Positions 23,646 through 32,403 of a DNA stretch of 64,000 bases are shown one piece after another. The notes under the pieces are model-generated. The model saw nothing but the letters and a program-made list of their open reading frames with translations, had not been told where the DNA came from and ran no database searches. Source of the DNA: Terriglobia bacterium (lineage in GTDB: Bacteria > Acidobacteriota > Terriglobia > Bryobacterales > UBA6623); the NCBI GenBank assembly GCA_009838515.1, contig VXRL01000092.1, positions 1-64,000 of the forward strand. The letters are read 5' to 3'. The translations under genes and the position numbers were made by a program. How positions within the stretch are numbered: position 1 is the first letter of the stretch; each line of letters opens with the position of its first letter.

Positions 23646-25625
23646 ATGAACTGCGTATTGCGAACTCACCTATGGGCGATGCTATCGCTCCTGCTCATCC
23701 TGACCGGATGTGAATCGTTCCGGGCGGATCGTCCGAACATCCTATGGATCTCGCTCGAAGACATCACGCCGATGATGGGTGCATTCGGAGACGAGTACGC
23801 TCGCACGCCAGTTTTCGACAGCCTTGCCGCAGAAGGCATCCGCTACGACAAGGCCTACTCGGTATCCCCGGTGTGCTCCCCGTCACGGTCGAGCGTGATT
23901 ACGGGCATGTATCCGAATTCGCTCGGAAGCATGCATCACCGAAGCAACACAAGACGACCGGAGTTCTCAGAGATGCTCCCGAATCTCTTGCGCGAGTCAG
24001 GCTATTACACGACCAACAACCGCAAGAGAGACTACAACATGGGAGGCGATGACTGGCACGAAAGCAGCGATGGAGCCCATTGGAGGAATCGACCCAATCG
24101 CGACCAGCCGTTCTTCGCCGTGTTCAATCTTGGAGAGTGCCATTCGAGCATAACGAAGATTCCGGAAGACGAGATCGTCGAGGCGCGATTGTCTCGACTT
24201 AAGCCAGAAGATTTCCACGATCCGATGGAGGCCCCAATTCCGCCCTATCACCCCGATGTGCCGCAGTTTCGCAGGGCTTGGGCACGCTACTACGATGCGG
24301 TGACACAGGTTGACTATCGAGCCGGCGATCTGATCGACCAGCTAAAGCAGGACGGCCTTTGGGAGGACACGATTGTCTTTGTCTGGTCCGATCACGGCGT
24401 GGGCATGCCACGGGGAAAACACACGGCATGGGAACAGGGCCTTCACGTTCCCTTGATCGCGCGCTTCCCGAAGAAGTATCAGCACCTCGCGCCCGCCGCC
24501 CCAGGGTCGGTGATTGATGGGCTGGTGACGTTGATGGACCTGGGCCCTTCCGCTCTGTCGTTGGCGGGGATCGAGCCGCCCGAATACATGCATGGCAGGC
24601 CGCTGTTTTCCAAGCGCAACGGCGACGTCGAGTACAGGGACTACGCTTTCGCGATGCGTGACCGGCTTGACACCCGGTCTGAGATGGTCCGCACCGTGCG
24701 CGACCAACGATTTCGCTACCACAGAAACTTCTACCCGCAGCTTCCGTTCAAGCCCTTTGAGGACTATGAGTTTGATGCAGTGGTGGTTCGGCACTGGGTC
24801 GAGCTGGCGCGCCAGGGGAAGCTCACCGGCCCCCAGGAAATGCTCGCCATGCGGTTCAAGCCGCTCGAGGAACTCTACGACTCGGAGAACGATCCTCATA
24901 TGGTCAGAAACGTGGCCGGCGATCCCGAGTACGCCGACGTTCTCGAACGCATGCGCGGCCGGCTCAGCGATTGGATGCTGGAGACGCGGGACCTCGGCCT
25001 GCTCGATGAGACGGAAATGCTCGAGCGTGAGAAAGCAACAGCGTCCCCGTGGGATCTCGGACAGTCGCTCGAGAACTACGAGCGGATCCTCGAGACTGCC
25101 GACCTGCAGGTTCAGGGGCCGACGGCGATTTCCGAATTGATCGCCCGAACCGAAGATCCCGACTCGGCGGTCCGTTTCTGGGCGGCGCTGGGCCTGGCGG
25201 TCGCAGGACGAATCGGCGGACCGGAAAGCGCTTCAAGCGTGGCGCCGGCCTTGGAGGCGGCCTTACAGGATGAGTCAGTCAGCGTACGCCTCACTGCGGC
25301 CGAAGGCCTCTTCGACCTCGGGCGCTACGAGAAAGGCCTGCCAATCCTCATCGAGGCCATGAATCATCCCAGCGTCGATGCTCAGATTCGGGCCGGCTGC
25401 ATTCTCGATTCACAGCCGCCCGACGCAAACGAAGAGCTCCAGCCCGCTATCGAACCACTCCAACGGACCGTGGACAGATTCGAACAACGGCCGCGTTTCG
25501 GGTCAACCAACAACCCGTTCAAGCGAGCCCTCAAGGCCATCAGTGGTGAAGAGACGTATTACCGCTGGGGTCCAAGCGCGTCGGGAGCACCTCCGGACAA
25601 ACAGGCGGCTGGTAGCGGCGCCTAG
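23646..25625 (+). CDS. sulfatase with C-terminal HEAT-like repeats (lipoprotein)
   Basis: Protein of 659 residues. Signal peptide with MLSLLLILTGC lipobox (LTGC), then a sulfatase domain to about residue 440: metal-binding ILWISLEDITP, catalytic C77-S-P-S-R81 with SSVITG, and FVWSDHGVGMPRGKHTAWEQ. In place of a second canonical subdomain ending, residues ~475-590 are alpha-helical repeats (SAVRFWAALGLAVAG, SVSVRLTAAEGLFDLG), resembling HEAT/armadillo repeats that mediate binding. The ATG at 23646 has GGAG eight bases upstream; an in-frame ATG at 23601, overlapping the previous stop, also has a good GGAGGG site and is a real alternative. This HEAT-tailed sulfatase form recurs in planctomycetes and acidobacteria. 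Confidence 0.88.
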   Translation: MNCVLRTHLWAMLSLLLILTGCESFRADRPNILWISLEDITPMMGAFGDEYARTPVFDSLAAEGIRYDKAYSVSPVCSPSRSSVITGMYPNSLGSMHHRSNTRRPEFSEMLPNLLRESGYYTTNNRKRDYNMGGDDWHESSDGAHWRNRPNRDQPFFAVFNLGECHSSITKIPEDEIVEARLSRLKPEDFHDPMEAPIPPYHPDVPQFRRAWARYYDAVTQVDYRAGDLIDQLKQDGLWEDTIVFVWSDHGVGMPRGKHTAWEQGLHVPLIARFPKKYQHLAPAAPGSVIDGLVTLMDLGPSALSLAGIEPPEYMHGRPLFSKRNGDVEYRDYAFAMRDRLDTRSEMVRTVRDQRFRYHRNFYPQLPFKPFEDYEFDAVVVRHWVELARQGKLTGPQEMLAMRFKPLEELYDSENDPHMVRNVAGDPEYADVLERMRGRLSDWMLETRDLGLLDETEMLEREKATASPWDLGQSLENYERILETADLQVQGPTAISELIARTEDPDSAVRFWAALGLAVAGRIGGPESASSVAPALEAALQDESVSVRLTAAEGLFDLGRYEKGLPILIEAMNHPSVDAQIRAGCILDSQPPDANEELQPAIEPLQRTVDRFEQRPRFGSTNNPFKRALKAISGEETYYRWGPSASGAPPDKQAAGSGA

Positions 25626-25645
25626 ACCGGGTTCAGGAGCAGCGG

Positions 25646-27235
25646 ATGCGCACGGAATTCGCAAGGCTCAAGCGAAGGGCGGTCGTCGGACCGGCACTCG
25701 GAGGCGCGCTGCTGGCATGGGCGTGTGCGGGCGGGGCGGCCCCCGACAAGCCCAACATCATCGTCTTCCTAGTCGACGACATGGGGCTGATGGACACTTC
25801 GGTTCCCATGCTGACCGATGACGACGGCAGACCGCAGCGCCATCCGCTCAACGACTGGTATCGCACGCCGAATATGGAACGCCTTGCCGCGACAGGCATG
25901 CGGTTTAGCAACTTCTACTCCCACAGCGTCTGCTCCCCGACACGCATCTCGATCATGACCGGGCAGAACGCGGCCCGGCACCGAACTACCGACTACATCA
26001 ATCCCTGGCAGGACAATCGCACGCTAGACAACCAGGCGTTCCCGCTGGCGGTGTCGCAGCGGGGCCCGCCGGAGTGGAACTGGGCCGGCCTGAAGAAGCG
26101 CGATCTGACTATGGCAACGCTCTTGAGACAGGTCGGATACAGGACCATCCACGTCGGTAAAGCGCATTTCGCACCCTTTGACCACGAAGGCGCTGACCCG
26201 CTGAATCTCGGGTTCGATGTGAATGTCGCGGGCTCCGCCATCGGAGCGCCGGGTTCTTATCGTGGCCAGGCCGATTACGGGAAAGAGTCCAAGAGGCTAT
26301 TGGCGCGCCCGGTTCCCGGCCTCGACAAGTATCACGGCACGGACACCTTCTTGACCGAAGCCCTGACTCTGGAAGCTGTGAGCGAAGTTGACAGAGCACT
26401 GGATGAGCAGAAACCGTTTTTCCTATATATGTCCCACTACGCAGTGCACTCGCCCTTCCACTCCGATGCTCGCTTCGCAGCGCGTTACCGAGACCGAGGC
26501 ATGAGTAATCCAGCCCAGAACTACGCGACTCTGATCGAAGGCATCGACAAGTCGCTGGGAGACCTGATTGATCACCTTGAAGCAAAGGGCATCGCGGAGG
26601 ACACCCTGATCATTTTCCTTGGAGACAACGGAGGAGATGCCCCGCTGGCGGGCACGGATGACATCTCGTCCAGCGCGCCCTTGCGAGGCCGGAAGGGCAG
26701 CAAGTGGGAAGGTGGCGTGCGGGTTCCTTTCATTGCCGCCTGGGGCAAGCCCGCTGCGAACAATCGGTGGCAGAAGAATCTACCAATTCCCGCCGGTGCC
26801 ATTCGCCACGAGGTCGGAGTCTGTTACGACCTGTTTCCTACCATTCTGGATTTGGTCGCCGCGCCGGTCCCCGCGGACCACCCCGTCGATGGCCAGAATC
26901 TGAAGGCATTGCTGATTGGGCAGTCGGATCCGAAACATCGAAACTCATTCCTGAACCACTATCCCCACCCGCGACGCGGAGAGAGTCATTTCTTTACCAC
27001 CTGGCGCGACGGCGACTGGAAGGTGCGCTACGAGTATCTCGCTGAAGGTGACAAGCGTTACGCCCTCTACAACTTGGCGGAGGATCCGAGCGAGTCACGG
27101 AACCTCGCGTCGGAAAATCCCGAACGGCTAGCGAGTATGACGCAGGACATGGTCCACGAACTGGAATCCATGGAGGCGGTGTATCCGCTGCAGGCCGGGC
27201 ACTCATTGGAACCAGTCATCCCGAATTCGCGTTGA
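25646..27235 (+). CDS. sulfatase, CSPTR type (exported)
   Basis: Sulfatase of 529 residues. The N-terminus (LKRRAVVGPALGGALLAWAC) is a signal peptide, perhaps with a weak lipobox at AWAC. Metal-binding block IIVFLVDDMGLMD, catalytic C96-S-P-T-R100 with SIMTGQN, IHVGKAHF in place of the usual GKWH, and LIIFLGDNGGD. It follows the HEAT-tailed sulfatase by 20 bases, making a three-gene sulfatase operon. Different spacing and sub-motifs in the three suggest different sulfate positions or sugars are attacked in sequence. No formylglycine-generating enzyme is encoded in the window, so maturation must rely on a gene elsewhere. Confidence 0.9.
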   Translation: MRTEFARLKRRAVVGPALGGALLAWACAGGAAPDKPNIIVFLVDDMGLMDTSVPMLTDDDGRPQRHPLNDWYRTPNMERLAATGMRFSNFYSHSVCSPTRISIMTGQNAARHRTTDYINPWQDNRTLDNQAFPLAVSQRGPPEWNWAGLKKRDLTMATLLRQVGYRTIHVGKAHFAPFDHEGADPLNLGFDVNVAGSAIGAPGSYRGQADYGKESKRLLARPVPGLDKYHGTDTFLTEALTLEAVSEVDRALDEQKPFFLYMSHYAVHSPFHSDARFAARYRDRGMSNPAQNYATLIEGIDKSLGDLIDHLEAKGIAEDTLIIFLGDNGGDAPLAGTDDISSSAPLRGRKGSKWEGGVRVPFIAAWGKPAANNRWQKNLPIPAGAIRHEVGVCYDLFPTILDLVAAPVPADHPVDGQNLKALLIGQSDPKHRNSFLNHYPHPRRGESHFFTTWRDGDWKVRYEYLAEGDKRYALYNLAEDPSESRNLASENPERLASMTQDMVHELESMEAVYPLQAGHSLEPVIPNSR

Positions 27236-27324
27236 ACCGCAGAGACCTGCGGCGGAGCAGATGCTATGCAGCATTGGCTCCGGCAACCGACCAAGAGGTC
27301 GGCGCGCCGGGAAAACAACCGAAC

Positions 27325-27747
27325 CTATGGCAGCACTTGCAGGCCTTCCAACTCGGCCGCTAGCGCCAGCTTCCTGTCAAAGCAGACGAACTCCAAGGGC
27401 CCTGCCACATGATCCTGAACCAGCAACACCGCGCCAAGCTGACCTGCATCGGCGGCGCGAATCCGATGTCGCGCCAGTAGATTGATGGCCCGTGAACGCA
27501 CGGCGACCGCGTCGGCTACCTCGTCCCAGCTCTCGGCAAGAGAATCTAGCCGGGCAAGGACTTGGCGACGCTGAAAGCGAGACAGGCTGCCTTCTCTCGT
27601 TCTACGTTCAATCGCAGCTGCAAGTTCGGTTCGTGTCCACAGCCATGTAACGATCTGCCCGTCCTGCCCTAGCCACTCAAGCGAGGTGCTGCCGCCCTTC
27701 TCTAACACGAGCAGCGTAACGAGTGCGGATGCGTCCCAAGGCCTCAG
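27325..27747 (-). CDS. vapC: PIN-domain toxin (VapC-like), apparent CTG start
   Basis: PIN ribonuclease-type toxin of 140 residues if initiated at CTG 27747. The first ATG/GTG/TTG in frame is a GTG at 27708, but that would remove the conserved start of the fold, xRPWDASALVTLLV, with the first catalytic Asp (D5). The paralogous toxin at 29375 begins ATG AGG ... TGG GAC; here the same codons are CTG AGG ... TGG GAC and overlap the antitoxin stop as CTGA. Other PIN acids are present: E in WTRTELAAAIE, D in RAADAGQLG and D in CFDRKL. It is encoded after its Phd-type antitoxin. It may use a near-cognate start or be inactivated. Confidence 0.75.
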   Translation of the reverse strand: MRPWDASALVTLLVLEKGGSTSLEWLGQDGQIVTWLWTRTELAAAIERRTREGSLSRFQRRQVLARLDSLAESWDEVADAVAVRSRAINLLARHRIRAADAGQLGAVLLVQDHVAGPLEFVCFDRKLALAAELEGLQVLP

Positions 27748-28025
27748 AGGCGGTCGTCCCGATCTTCGTGCAGCGCATCCAGAATACTCACGGGAAGATC
27801 CAGAGGAGGCTCTTTGAGGATCGCGGTTGGATCGCCTTTGCCACGCCTGATCAGTCCTCGATTGACAAGCCTCTCAAGTGTCTTGGGATCATCTCCAGCA
27901 GTGGCGGGGACAAGTCTTGCGACTGGCATCCCGCGATCGACGATTTGGACCTCACCGCCACGACGAACTTCATCGATGTAGCGCGACAGATTCGCCTTCA
28001 GCTGGGAGATCGATGTGGTTGTCAT
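27744..28025 (-). CDS. Phd/YefM-family antitoxin
   Basis: Antitoxin of 93 residues. The N-terminal 45 residues (SISQLKANLSRYIDEVRRGG, then EVQIVDRGMPVARLVP) match the Phd/YefM DNA-binding fold; the C-terminal half, rich in Leu/Pro, should bind the toxin. Start chosen at ATG 28025 (MTTTSISQ); an ATG nine bases upstream in frame is possible, and the open frame extends to 28076. The stop overlaps the PIN toxin start as CTGA. The module is divergent from the LOG-family gene. Phd antitoxins usually repress their own promoter; no clear promoter was identified by eye. Confidence 0.85.
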   Translation of the reverse strand: MTTTSISQLKANLSRYIDEVRRGGEVQIVDRGMPVARLVPATAGDDPKTLERLVNRGLIRRGKGDPTAILKEPPLDLPVSILDALHEDRDDRL

Positions 28026-28259
28026 TGAGTCCATTCTGATTCGTCGACCTAGACAAGTCTCGAAATGGCGCGACATCTCTGTAGGGCTGACACCGGGCCT
28101 GTGGTCGAACCTCGAAAATCTGTGTATACAAATGGATCAAGGCTGCCCGCGTCCGACCCCTTGCCTGCCACGGAAGAGCGCCGCGCCAGACCCAGGGGCC
28201 AGGCTAATGCTTGAGCCCGCAACGCCAGCCAAGTCGAGCGTGGCCTGTACGATGGGAGC

Positions 28260-28826
28260 GTGGTGTTGCCCGCGCGAATCTGCGTTTTCTGCGGCTCCAG
28301 CAGCGGCCTTAGTCGGACTTATGCAGACGCCGCCACGGCCCTCGGCAGATGCTTGGCCGAGCACGGGGTCGATCTTGTCTATGGAGGAGCTTCGGTCGGT
28401 CTGATGGGCGTATTGGCTGACACTGTCCTAGCATCGGGAGGCGAGGTCGTGGGGGTTATCCCTAAGGCTCTTGCCGAGAAGGAGGTGGCGCACAAACATT
28501 TGACGGAGTTGCGCGTCGTAGGTTCGATGCATGAACGCAAGGCGCTCATGGCGGAGCTCTCGGACGCTTTCATCGCCCTGCCGGGAGGATTCGGCACGGT
28601 AGAAGAACTCTGCGAGATCATTACCTGGGGACAGCTTGGATTCCACGGGAAGCCGATCGGACTGCTAAATGTTGACGGCTATTTCGACTCGTTGCTGGCG
28701 TTCTTCGACCGGGCTGTGCACGATCGGTTCGTGCGTTCGACGCATCGCGGGCTCGTAATTGACGGCACAAGTCCGGAAGAGATCTTAGAGGCATTCAGCG
28801 ACTGTCGCCCTCCGTCTTCGAGCTAG
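28260..28826 (+). CDS. LOG-family protein (TIGR00730 type)
   Basis: Rossmann-fold LOG protein of 188 residues, cytoplasmic. The N-terminus [10 protein letters not shown] and the family signature PGGFGTVEE (preceded by DAFIALPGG) are both present, as is the Arg/Lys in MHERKALM. Family members are nucleoside 5'-monophosphate phosphoribohydrolases: plant LOG releases cytokinin bases, while bacterial homologues cleave AMP or cytokinin ribotides. The start is a GTG immediately after GGGAG. It is sandwiched between two Phd/PIN toxin-antitoxin modules on the opposite strand with no evident functional link to them. Confidence 0.88.
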   Translation: MVLPARICVFCGSSSGLSRTYADAATALGRCLAEHGVDLVYGGASVGLMGVLADTVLASGGEVVGVIPKALAEKEVAHKHLTELRVVGSMHERKALMAELSDAFIALPGGFGTVEELCEIITWGQLGFHGKPIGLLNVDGYFDSLLAFFDRAVHDRFVRSTHRGLVIDGTSPEEILEAFSDCRPPSSS

Positions 28827-28955
28827 TGGACGGACCGGTCGAGTTGGTGACGATGGCTATCGAGGTTCCGGCATCAGCGACCTGCAATCCGTCCAACACC
28901 TCATATGCCGCCCTGTTTGAGAGATCCAAGTGCCTCGACTAGGGACCGCAGCCGG

Positions 28956-29375
28956 TCACAGGACTGCAAATCCCTCCCGCCTTGCGGCTTCCGAGAGCCG
29001 ACTGTCACTGCAGACTATATCGAGCGTCGCCGGGTCTTCTCTGGATGCGGTCAGAGCGGCGGCCAACTGCACTGCATCGGCGCCGCGCAGCCGATGTACC
29101 CGCAGCAGACGCATCGCGCGATTCCGCACGCGCTGCATCGGCCGGATTTCAAGCCAGGTGGCCGCTAGCAGTCTCAACTGGTCCAGCGACTGATCTAGTT
29201 GACGGGCGTCGAGCGCTCCTTCCCGGTGCAGACGATTCAAGGCGGAAGCGCATTCGATCTGACTTCCCCACCAAGTGACGACAGAGGGGTCCTGTTGGAG
29301 GAGTTCAAATCTCCTTGCGCTTTCCGGTTCCGCTACTAGGAGCGCCACCAGAGCCGAGGAGTCCCAGTACCTCAT
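28956..29375 (-). CDS. vapC: PIN-domain toxin (VapC-like)
   Basis: PIN toxin of 139 residues. The fold starts with MRYWDSSALVALLV, placing the first catalytic acid at D5. Further acids are E in SQIECASALNR, D in RGADAVQLAAAL and D in VCSDSRLSEAA. Such enzymes cleave tRNA or rRNA when freed from antitoxin. The ATG overlaps the antitoxin stop by four bases (ATGA). It is clearly paralogous to the PIN gene at 27325, with the same overlap and opening codons. About 130 non-coding bases separate its end from the LOG gene. Confidence 0.9.
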   Translation of the reverse strand: MRYWDSSALVALLVAEPESARRFELLQQDPSVVTWWGSQIECASALNRLHREGALDARQLDQSLDQLRLLAATWLEIRPMQRVRNRAMRLLRVHRLRGADAVQLAAALTASREDPATLDIVCSDSRLSEAARREGFAVL

Positions 29376-29668
29376 CGGCTCTCGTCCCGTTCCTCCGCTA
29401 TCAGGCCGCTTGCACTCAAACCTTCTGGCAGGCGTGGCAAGGGCCTATCCATGAACGCTGCGACATCCAGTGAACCCTGAGGCGGATCAGCGATATCCCC
29501 TTGTACCAACTTGGCTGCGGCTTCGTCGGTCAACGCGTCCGCGTCACAAGGCCTGATTTGGGCAACAGGCTTGCCATGATGCGTGACCAGCACTGTTTCG
29601 CCACGACGAACCTCGTTTAGAAGGGCGCTGAGAGAATTCTTGGCTTCGCTAACACTGGCGCGTCTCAT
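29372..29668 (-). CDS. Phd/YefM-family antitoxin
   Basis: Antitoxin of 98 residues. N-terminal region SVSEAKNSLSALLNEVRRGE and VLVTHHGKPVAQIRP match the Phd/YefM fold. The C-terminal region is Pro/Leu-rich and acidic, as in toxin-binding tails. It precedes its PIN toxin with an ATGA overlap. Just upstream are a TAGAAT hexamer (minus strand, 29675-29680), the palindrome ATAGCTAT (29669-29676) and a near-palindrome ATAGCCGGTTAT (29692-29703), which may form promoter and operator. If TAGAAT is the -10 box the transcript would begin at or next to the ATG (leaderless). Confidence 0.87.
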   Translation of the reverse strand: MRRASVSEAKNSLSALLNEVRRGETVLVTHHGKPVAQIRPCDADALTDEAAAKLVQGDIADPPQGSLDVAAFMDRPLPRLPEGLSASGLIAEERDESR

Positions 29669-29703
29669 ATAGCTATTCTAGCCAGATTGGTATAGCCGGT
29701 TAT
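29669..29703 (-). promoter_or_regulatory. candidate promoter/operator of the second Phd/PIN module
   Basis: Minus-strand TAGAAT at 29675-29680 is a fair -10 box; the -35 position 17 bases upstream (ATAACC) is poor. A perfect 8-bp palindrome ATAGCTAT overlaps the start region, and a 12-bp near-palindrome ATAGCCGGTTAT sits at 29692-29703. Paired short palindromes at this place fit autorepression by a Phd antitoxin. Nothing else is seen in the remaining bases up to the fucosidase stop at 29889. Confidence 0.35.
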
Positions 29704-29888
29704 GGATCTAACCGGAGGATCAACTCTTTTTGGAGAAGTCGGCACCGCTTGGGCGGCCGGATCTTCCGTTTGCAATGTGCCGAATTCACCTGCACTGCTG
29801 GGCTTCCAGGTACCAGCCAGTGACTCAAGCGCGGCGCCTCCGGAGTTTCGACGCGGATCAAGCACCCAGTTGCGGGCGTTCGGGCAGA

Positions 29889-32183
29889 CTAGATTGTCCC
29901 GGCCGGAGAAAGGTCGTCCAAGGAGTAGGTCTGTCCAGCGGAGGTTGCAATCGTACGAAGCTCTTTCGCACCTGCAACACGCACCAGACACTGCTTGCCG
30001 AACCTCGACAATATCTCCGCCTTCTGCAGCCTGCCGTCAACCCACGACATCGAGACCTCGAATCCGCCACGAGCCTTCAGCCCGGTCACTGAGCCGCGGC
30101 TCCATTCAGCCGGCAGCGCCGGCAGCAGGTGGAGTTCCCCGCCGTGCGACTGCAAGAGCATTTCTGCAATGGCTGCAGTGCCACCGAAATTGCCGTCGAT
30201 CTGAAACGGAGGATGGGTGTCGAAGAGGTTCTCGAGCGTTGACTTGGCGAGCAGGGCATGCAGGTTCTCGTAGGCATTCTCTGCGTCTTCGAGGCGCGCC
30301 CAGAGGTTAATGAGCCAAGCGCGGCTCCACCCTGTGTGACCGCCGCCGTTGGAGAGGCGGTGCTCGATTGACTTGCGGACCGCCTCGGCGAGAGCCGGCG
30401 TGCCGCGAAGCGTGAACTGCTCTCCGGGATGGAGCCCGAACGCATGAGAGATGTGGCGGTGCCCCGGCTCCGCCTCCGCGAATTCCTCGCGCCATTCCAT
30501 TAAGCGACCGTCGCTTCCGATTTGCGGGCCGGCTAGGTTGGCCAGTGCTTCGCGGGCCTCGGCGGTGAAATTGTCGGAGATCCCGAGCTCGTTCGCGGCG
30601 CCAAGGACGTTGGTGAGAAGGTCCCAGACGATTTGCTGGTCCATCGCGGGGCCCATCGTGATTCGAGCCCGTTCCATGTCCTTGGTGAGAAAGATGTTCT
30701 CCGGGGATGTCGACGGCCCGCTCACGAGCTCTCCCGTGCGAGGGTCTTCGACAAGCCAGTCCAAGAAGAACTCCGCGGCTTCTTTCAGCACAGGATAGGC
30801 CCGCTCGCGCAGGAAGGCCTTGTCTTGGTTGAACTGATAAGCCTCCCAGAGATGCCGTGAAGTCCAAGCTGCGCCAGCTGGCCACATGCCGTACTGAGCG
30901 CGTCCGATCGGGCTCGTCCACCACCAAGCATCGGTCGTATGGTGAGCGACGAAGCCGCGCGCGTTGTAGTGATCTCGCGCGGTCTTGCGGCCTCGCACGC
31001 GAAGGTTGTCGAGCAGGTCCCACAGAGGCTCTTGCATCTCGGACAGATTCGTCACGTCTGCCGGCCAGTAGTTCATCTGGATGTTGATATTGATGTGGTA
31101 GTCGGAGTTCCAAGGGGGCGCGATCTTGTCGTTCCAAATGCCCTGTAGGTTCGCGGGCATCGTGCCCGGCCGCGACGATCCCATCAGCAGGTAGCGACCG
31201 AATTGGAAGTAGGTTGCCAGAAGGTCCGGATCGGACCCGCCCGCCCGGACGGCCTGCAGGCGCTGATCGATAGGGCTCTGGCGCTTCTCCTTCCCGCCCA
31301 GTTCGAGCGCGACGCGATCGAAGATCGCCCGGTGATCCGTTACGTGCGAATCGCGAAGTACGGCGAACCCGGCATCCTCCGCTGCCTTGAGTCGTCTCGT
31401 CGTCTCGTCGCTCGGCTCGTGCCCTCGGTAGTCTGTTGCGGCGGCAAGAATCAGAGTGACCGCATCGGCAGCACTGATTCGCAAGGACTTGCCGTCGGCT
31501 CGGACAGAACCGCCTTCGGCGTCGGCCCTCAGCCGCGCTTCGAAACGCACCCGGAGCTGCTGTCCTTCGTGGCTGGCGCGGCCCAGCATGAGAAGCTCGC
31601 TGTCTGCGGCCGTTGTCGTGGCATCGGCGGGCCGGTCTAGGCGCACCCTGATTGAGATCGCTCCAGGCTGGTCCGCCTCGATGCGAACGACTAGGACATC
31701 GTGCGGCGCGCTCGAGAACACCTCTCGGCTGTAACTGACACCGTCTTCTGTCCACTCGGTCCGAGCAATGCCGGTTTCCAGATCGAGTTCGCGCCGATAG
31801 CTGTCCGGGCTCGCCGAATGGGCCGAATCGATCCACAGATCTCCGAGGGTCTGGTAGCCCTTCGGGAAGATCCTCTCTCCCATGATCGTTTCCTCGATCA
31901 TGCGCTCGGCCTCGACATACTTGCCGTCGAAGAGCATCTTGCGGATCTCAGGGAGATGGCGAAACGCTCCCGCTATATCGCGTTCCTGCGGTGCGCCGGC
32001 CCAGAGGGTGTCTTCGTTGAGTTGGATTCGCTCGTTCCCTGTGGCGCCGAAGACCATGCCTCCGAGTCGCCCGTTGCCGACGGGAAGAGCTTCGACCCAC
32101 TCTGCTGCCGGGCCGGAATACCACAGCAGCGGCTCGGACGAGAGTGGGAGAGCAACGAGGAACGCAAGAGCCGAGAATCTCAT
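29889..32183 (-). CDS. GH95-family alpha-L-fucosidase (exported)
   Basis: Glycoside hydrolase of 764 residues. Signal peptide MRFSALAFLVALPLSSEP sets the start at 32183; the open frame runs upstream to 32465 without coding character. The N-terminal domain starts LWYSGPAAEWVEALPVGNGR, typical for GH95, with LNEDTLWAGAPQ. The (alpha/alpha)6 catalytic part has NLQGIWN, HININIQMNYWPA (the Asn pair implicated in activating water in family members), GPSTSPEN with the presumed acid Glu495, and FQIDGNFGG. GH95 enzymes invert alpha-1,2-linked L-fucose or L-galactose. Placed near sulfatases it suggests attack on sulfated fucose-containing glycans. It is divergent from the dehydrogenase gene. Confidence 0.9.
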   Translation of the reverse strand: MRFSALAFLVALPLSSEPLLWYSGPAAEWVEALPVGNGRLGGMVFGATGNERIQLNEDTLWAGAPQERDIAGAFRHLPEIRKMLFDGKYVEAERMIEETIMGERIFPKGYQTLGDLWIDSAHSASPDSYRRELDLETGIARTEWTEDGVSYSREVFSSAPHDVLVVRIEADQPGAISIRVRLDRPADATTTAADSELLMLGRASHEGQQLRVRFEARLRADAEGGSVRADGKSLRISAADAVTLILAAATDYRGHEPSDETTRRLKAAEDAGFAVLRDSHVTDHRAIFDRVALELGGKEKRQSPIDQRLQAVRAGGSDPDLLATYFQFGRYLLMGSSRPGTMPANLQGIWNDKIAPPWNSDYHININIQMNYWPADVTNLSEMQEPLWDLLDNLRVRGRKTARDHYNARGFVAHHTTDAWWWTSPIGRAQYGMWPAGAAWTSRHLWEAYQFNQDKAFLRERAYPVLKEAAEFFLDWLVEDPRTGELVSGPSTSPENIFLTKDMERARITMGPAMDQQIVWDLLTNVLGAANELGISDNFTAEAREALANLAGPQIGSDGRLMEWREEFAEAEPGHRHISHAFGLHPGEQFTLRGTPALAEAVRKSIEHRLSNGGGHTGWSRAWLINLWARLEDAENAYENLHALLAKSTLENLFDTHPPFQIDGNFGGTAAIAEMLLQSHGGELHLLPALPAEWSRGSVTGLKARGGFEVSMSWVDGRLQKAEILSRFGKQCLVRVAGAKELRTIATSAGQTYSLDDLSPAGTI

Positions 32184-32352
32184 AAGAGACTTGGAGAATA
32201 CCAAGCTTGAACGTTCTTCCGAGGAGCGCGCAGAAACCCCGAGCGACATTGCGGAATCATTTCCGCGCAAGTTGTGCGGGCGGTCGCGCTCGAATGATCC
32301 AGGGGCGATCACAAAGCGTCTCGGCGGAACTCGCACCGTTAGCGGCTCTGTG

Positions 32353-32381
32353 CTGTGATGGTGCGTCCAATTCAGTACAAT
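32353..32381 (+). promoter_or_regulatory. candidate promoter of the exported dehydrogenase gene
   Basis: A TACAAT -10 box at 32376-32381 is preceded at 17 bases by CTGTGA, a weak -35. Transcription would begin near 32388, giving a leader of about 16 bases that contains the AGGAG ribosome-binding site at 32391-32395 before the ATG at 32404. Spacing is right; the -35 match is poor. Confidence 0.4.
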
Positions 32382-32403
32382 CGCGAGCACAGGAGACTCC
32401 ATC

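Noticed and set aside
30307-31836. 509-residue ORF on the same strand as the fucosidase but in another frame
   Set aside because: Arg/Ser/Pro-rich shadow; the GH95 frame contains all conserved family motifs.
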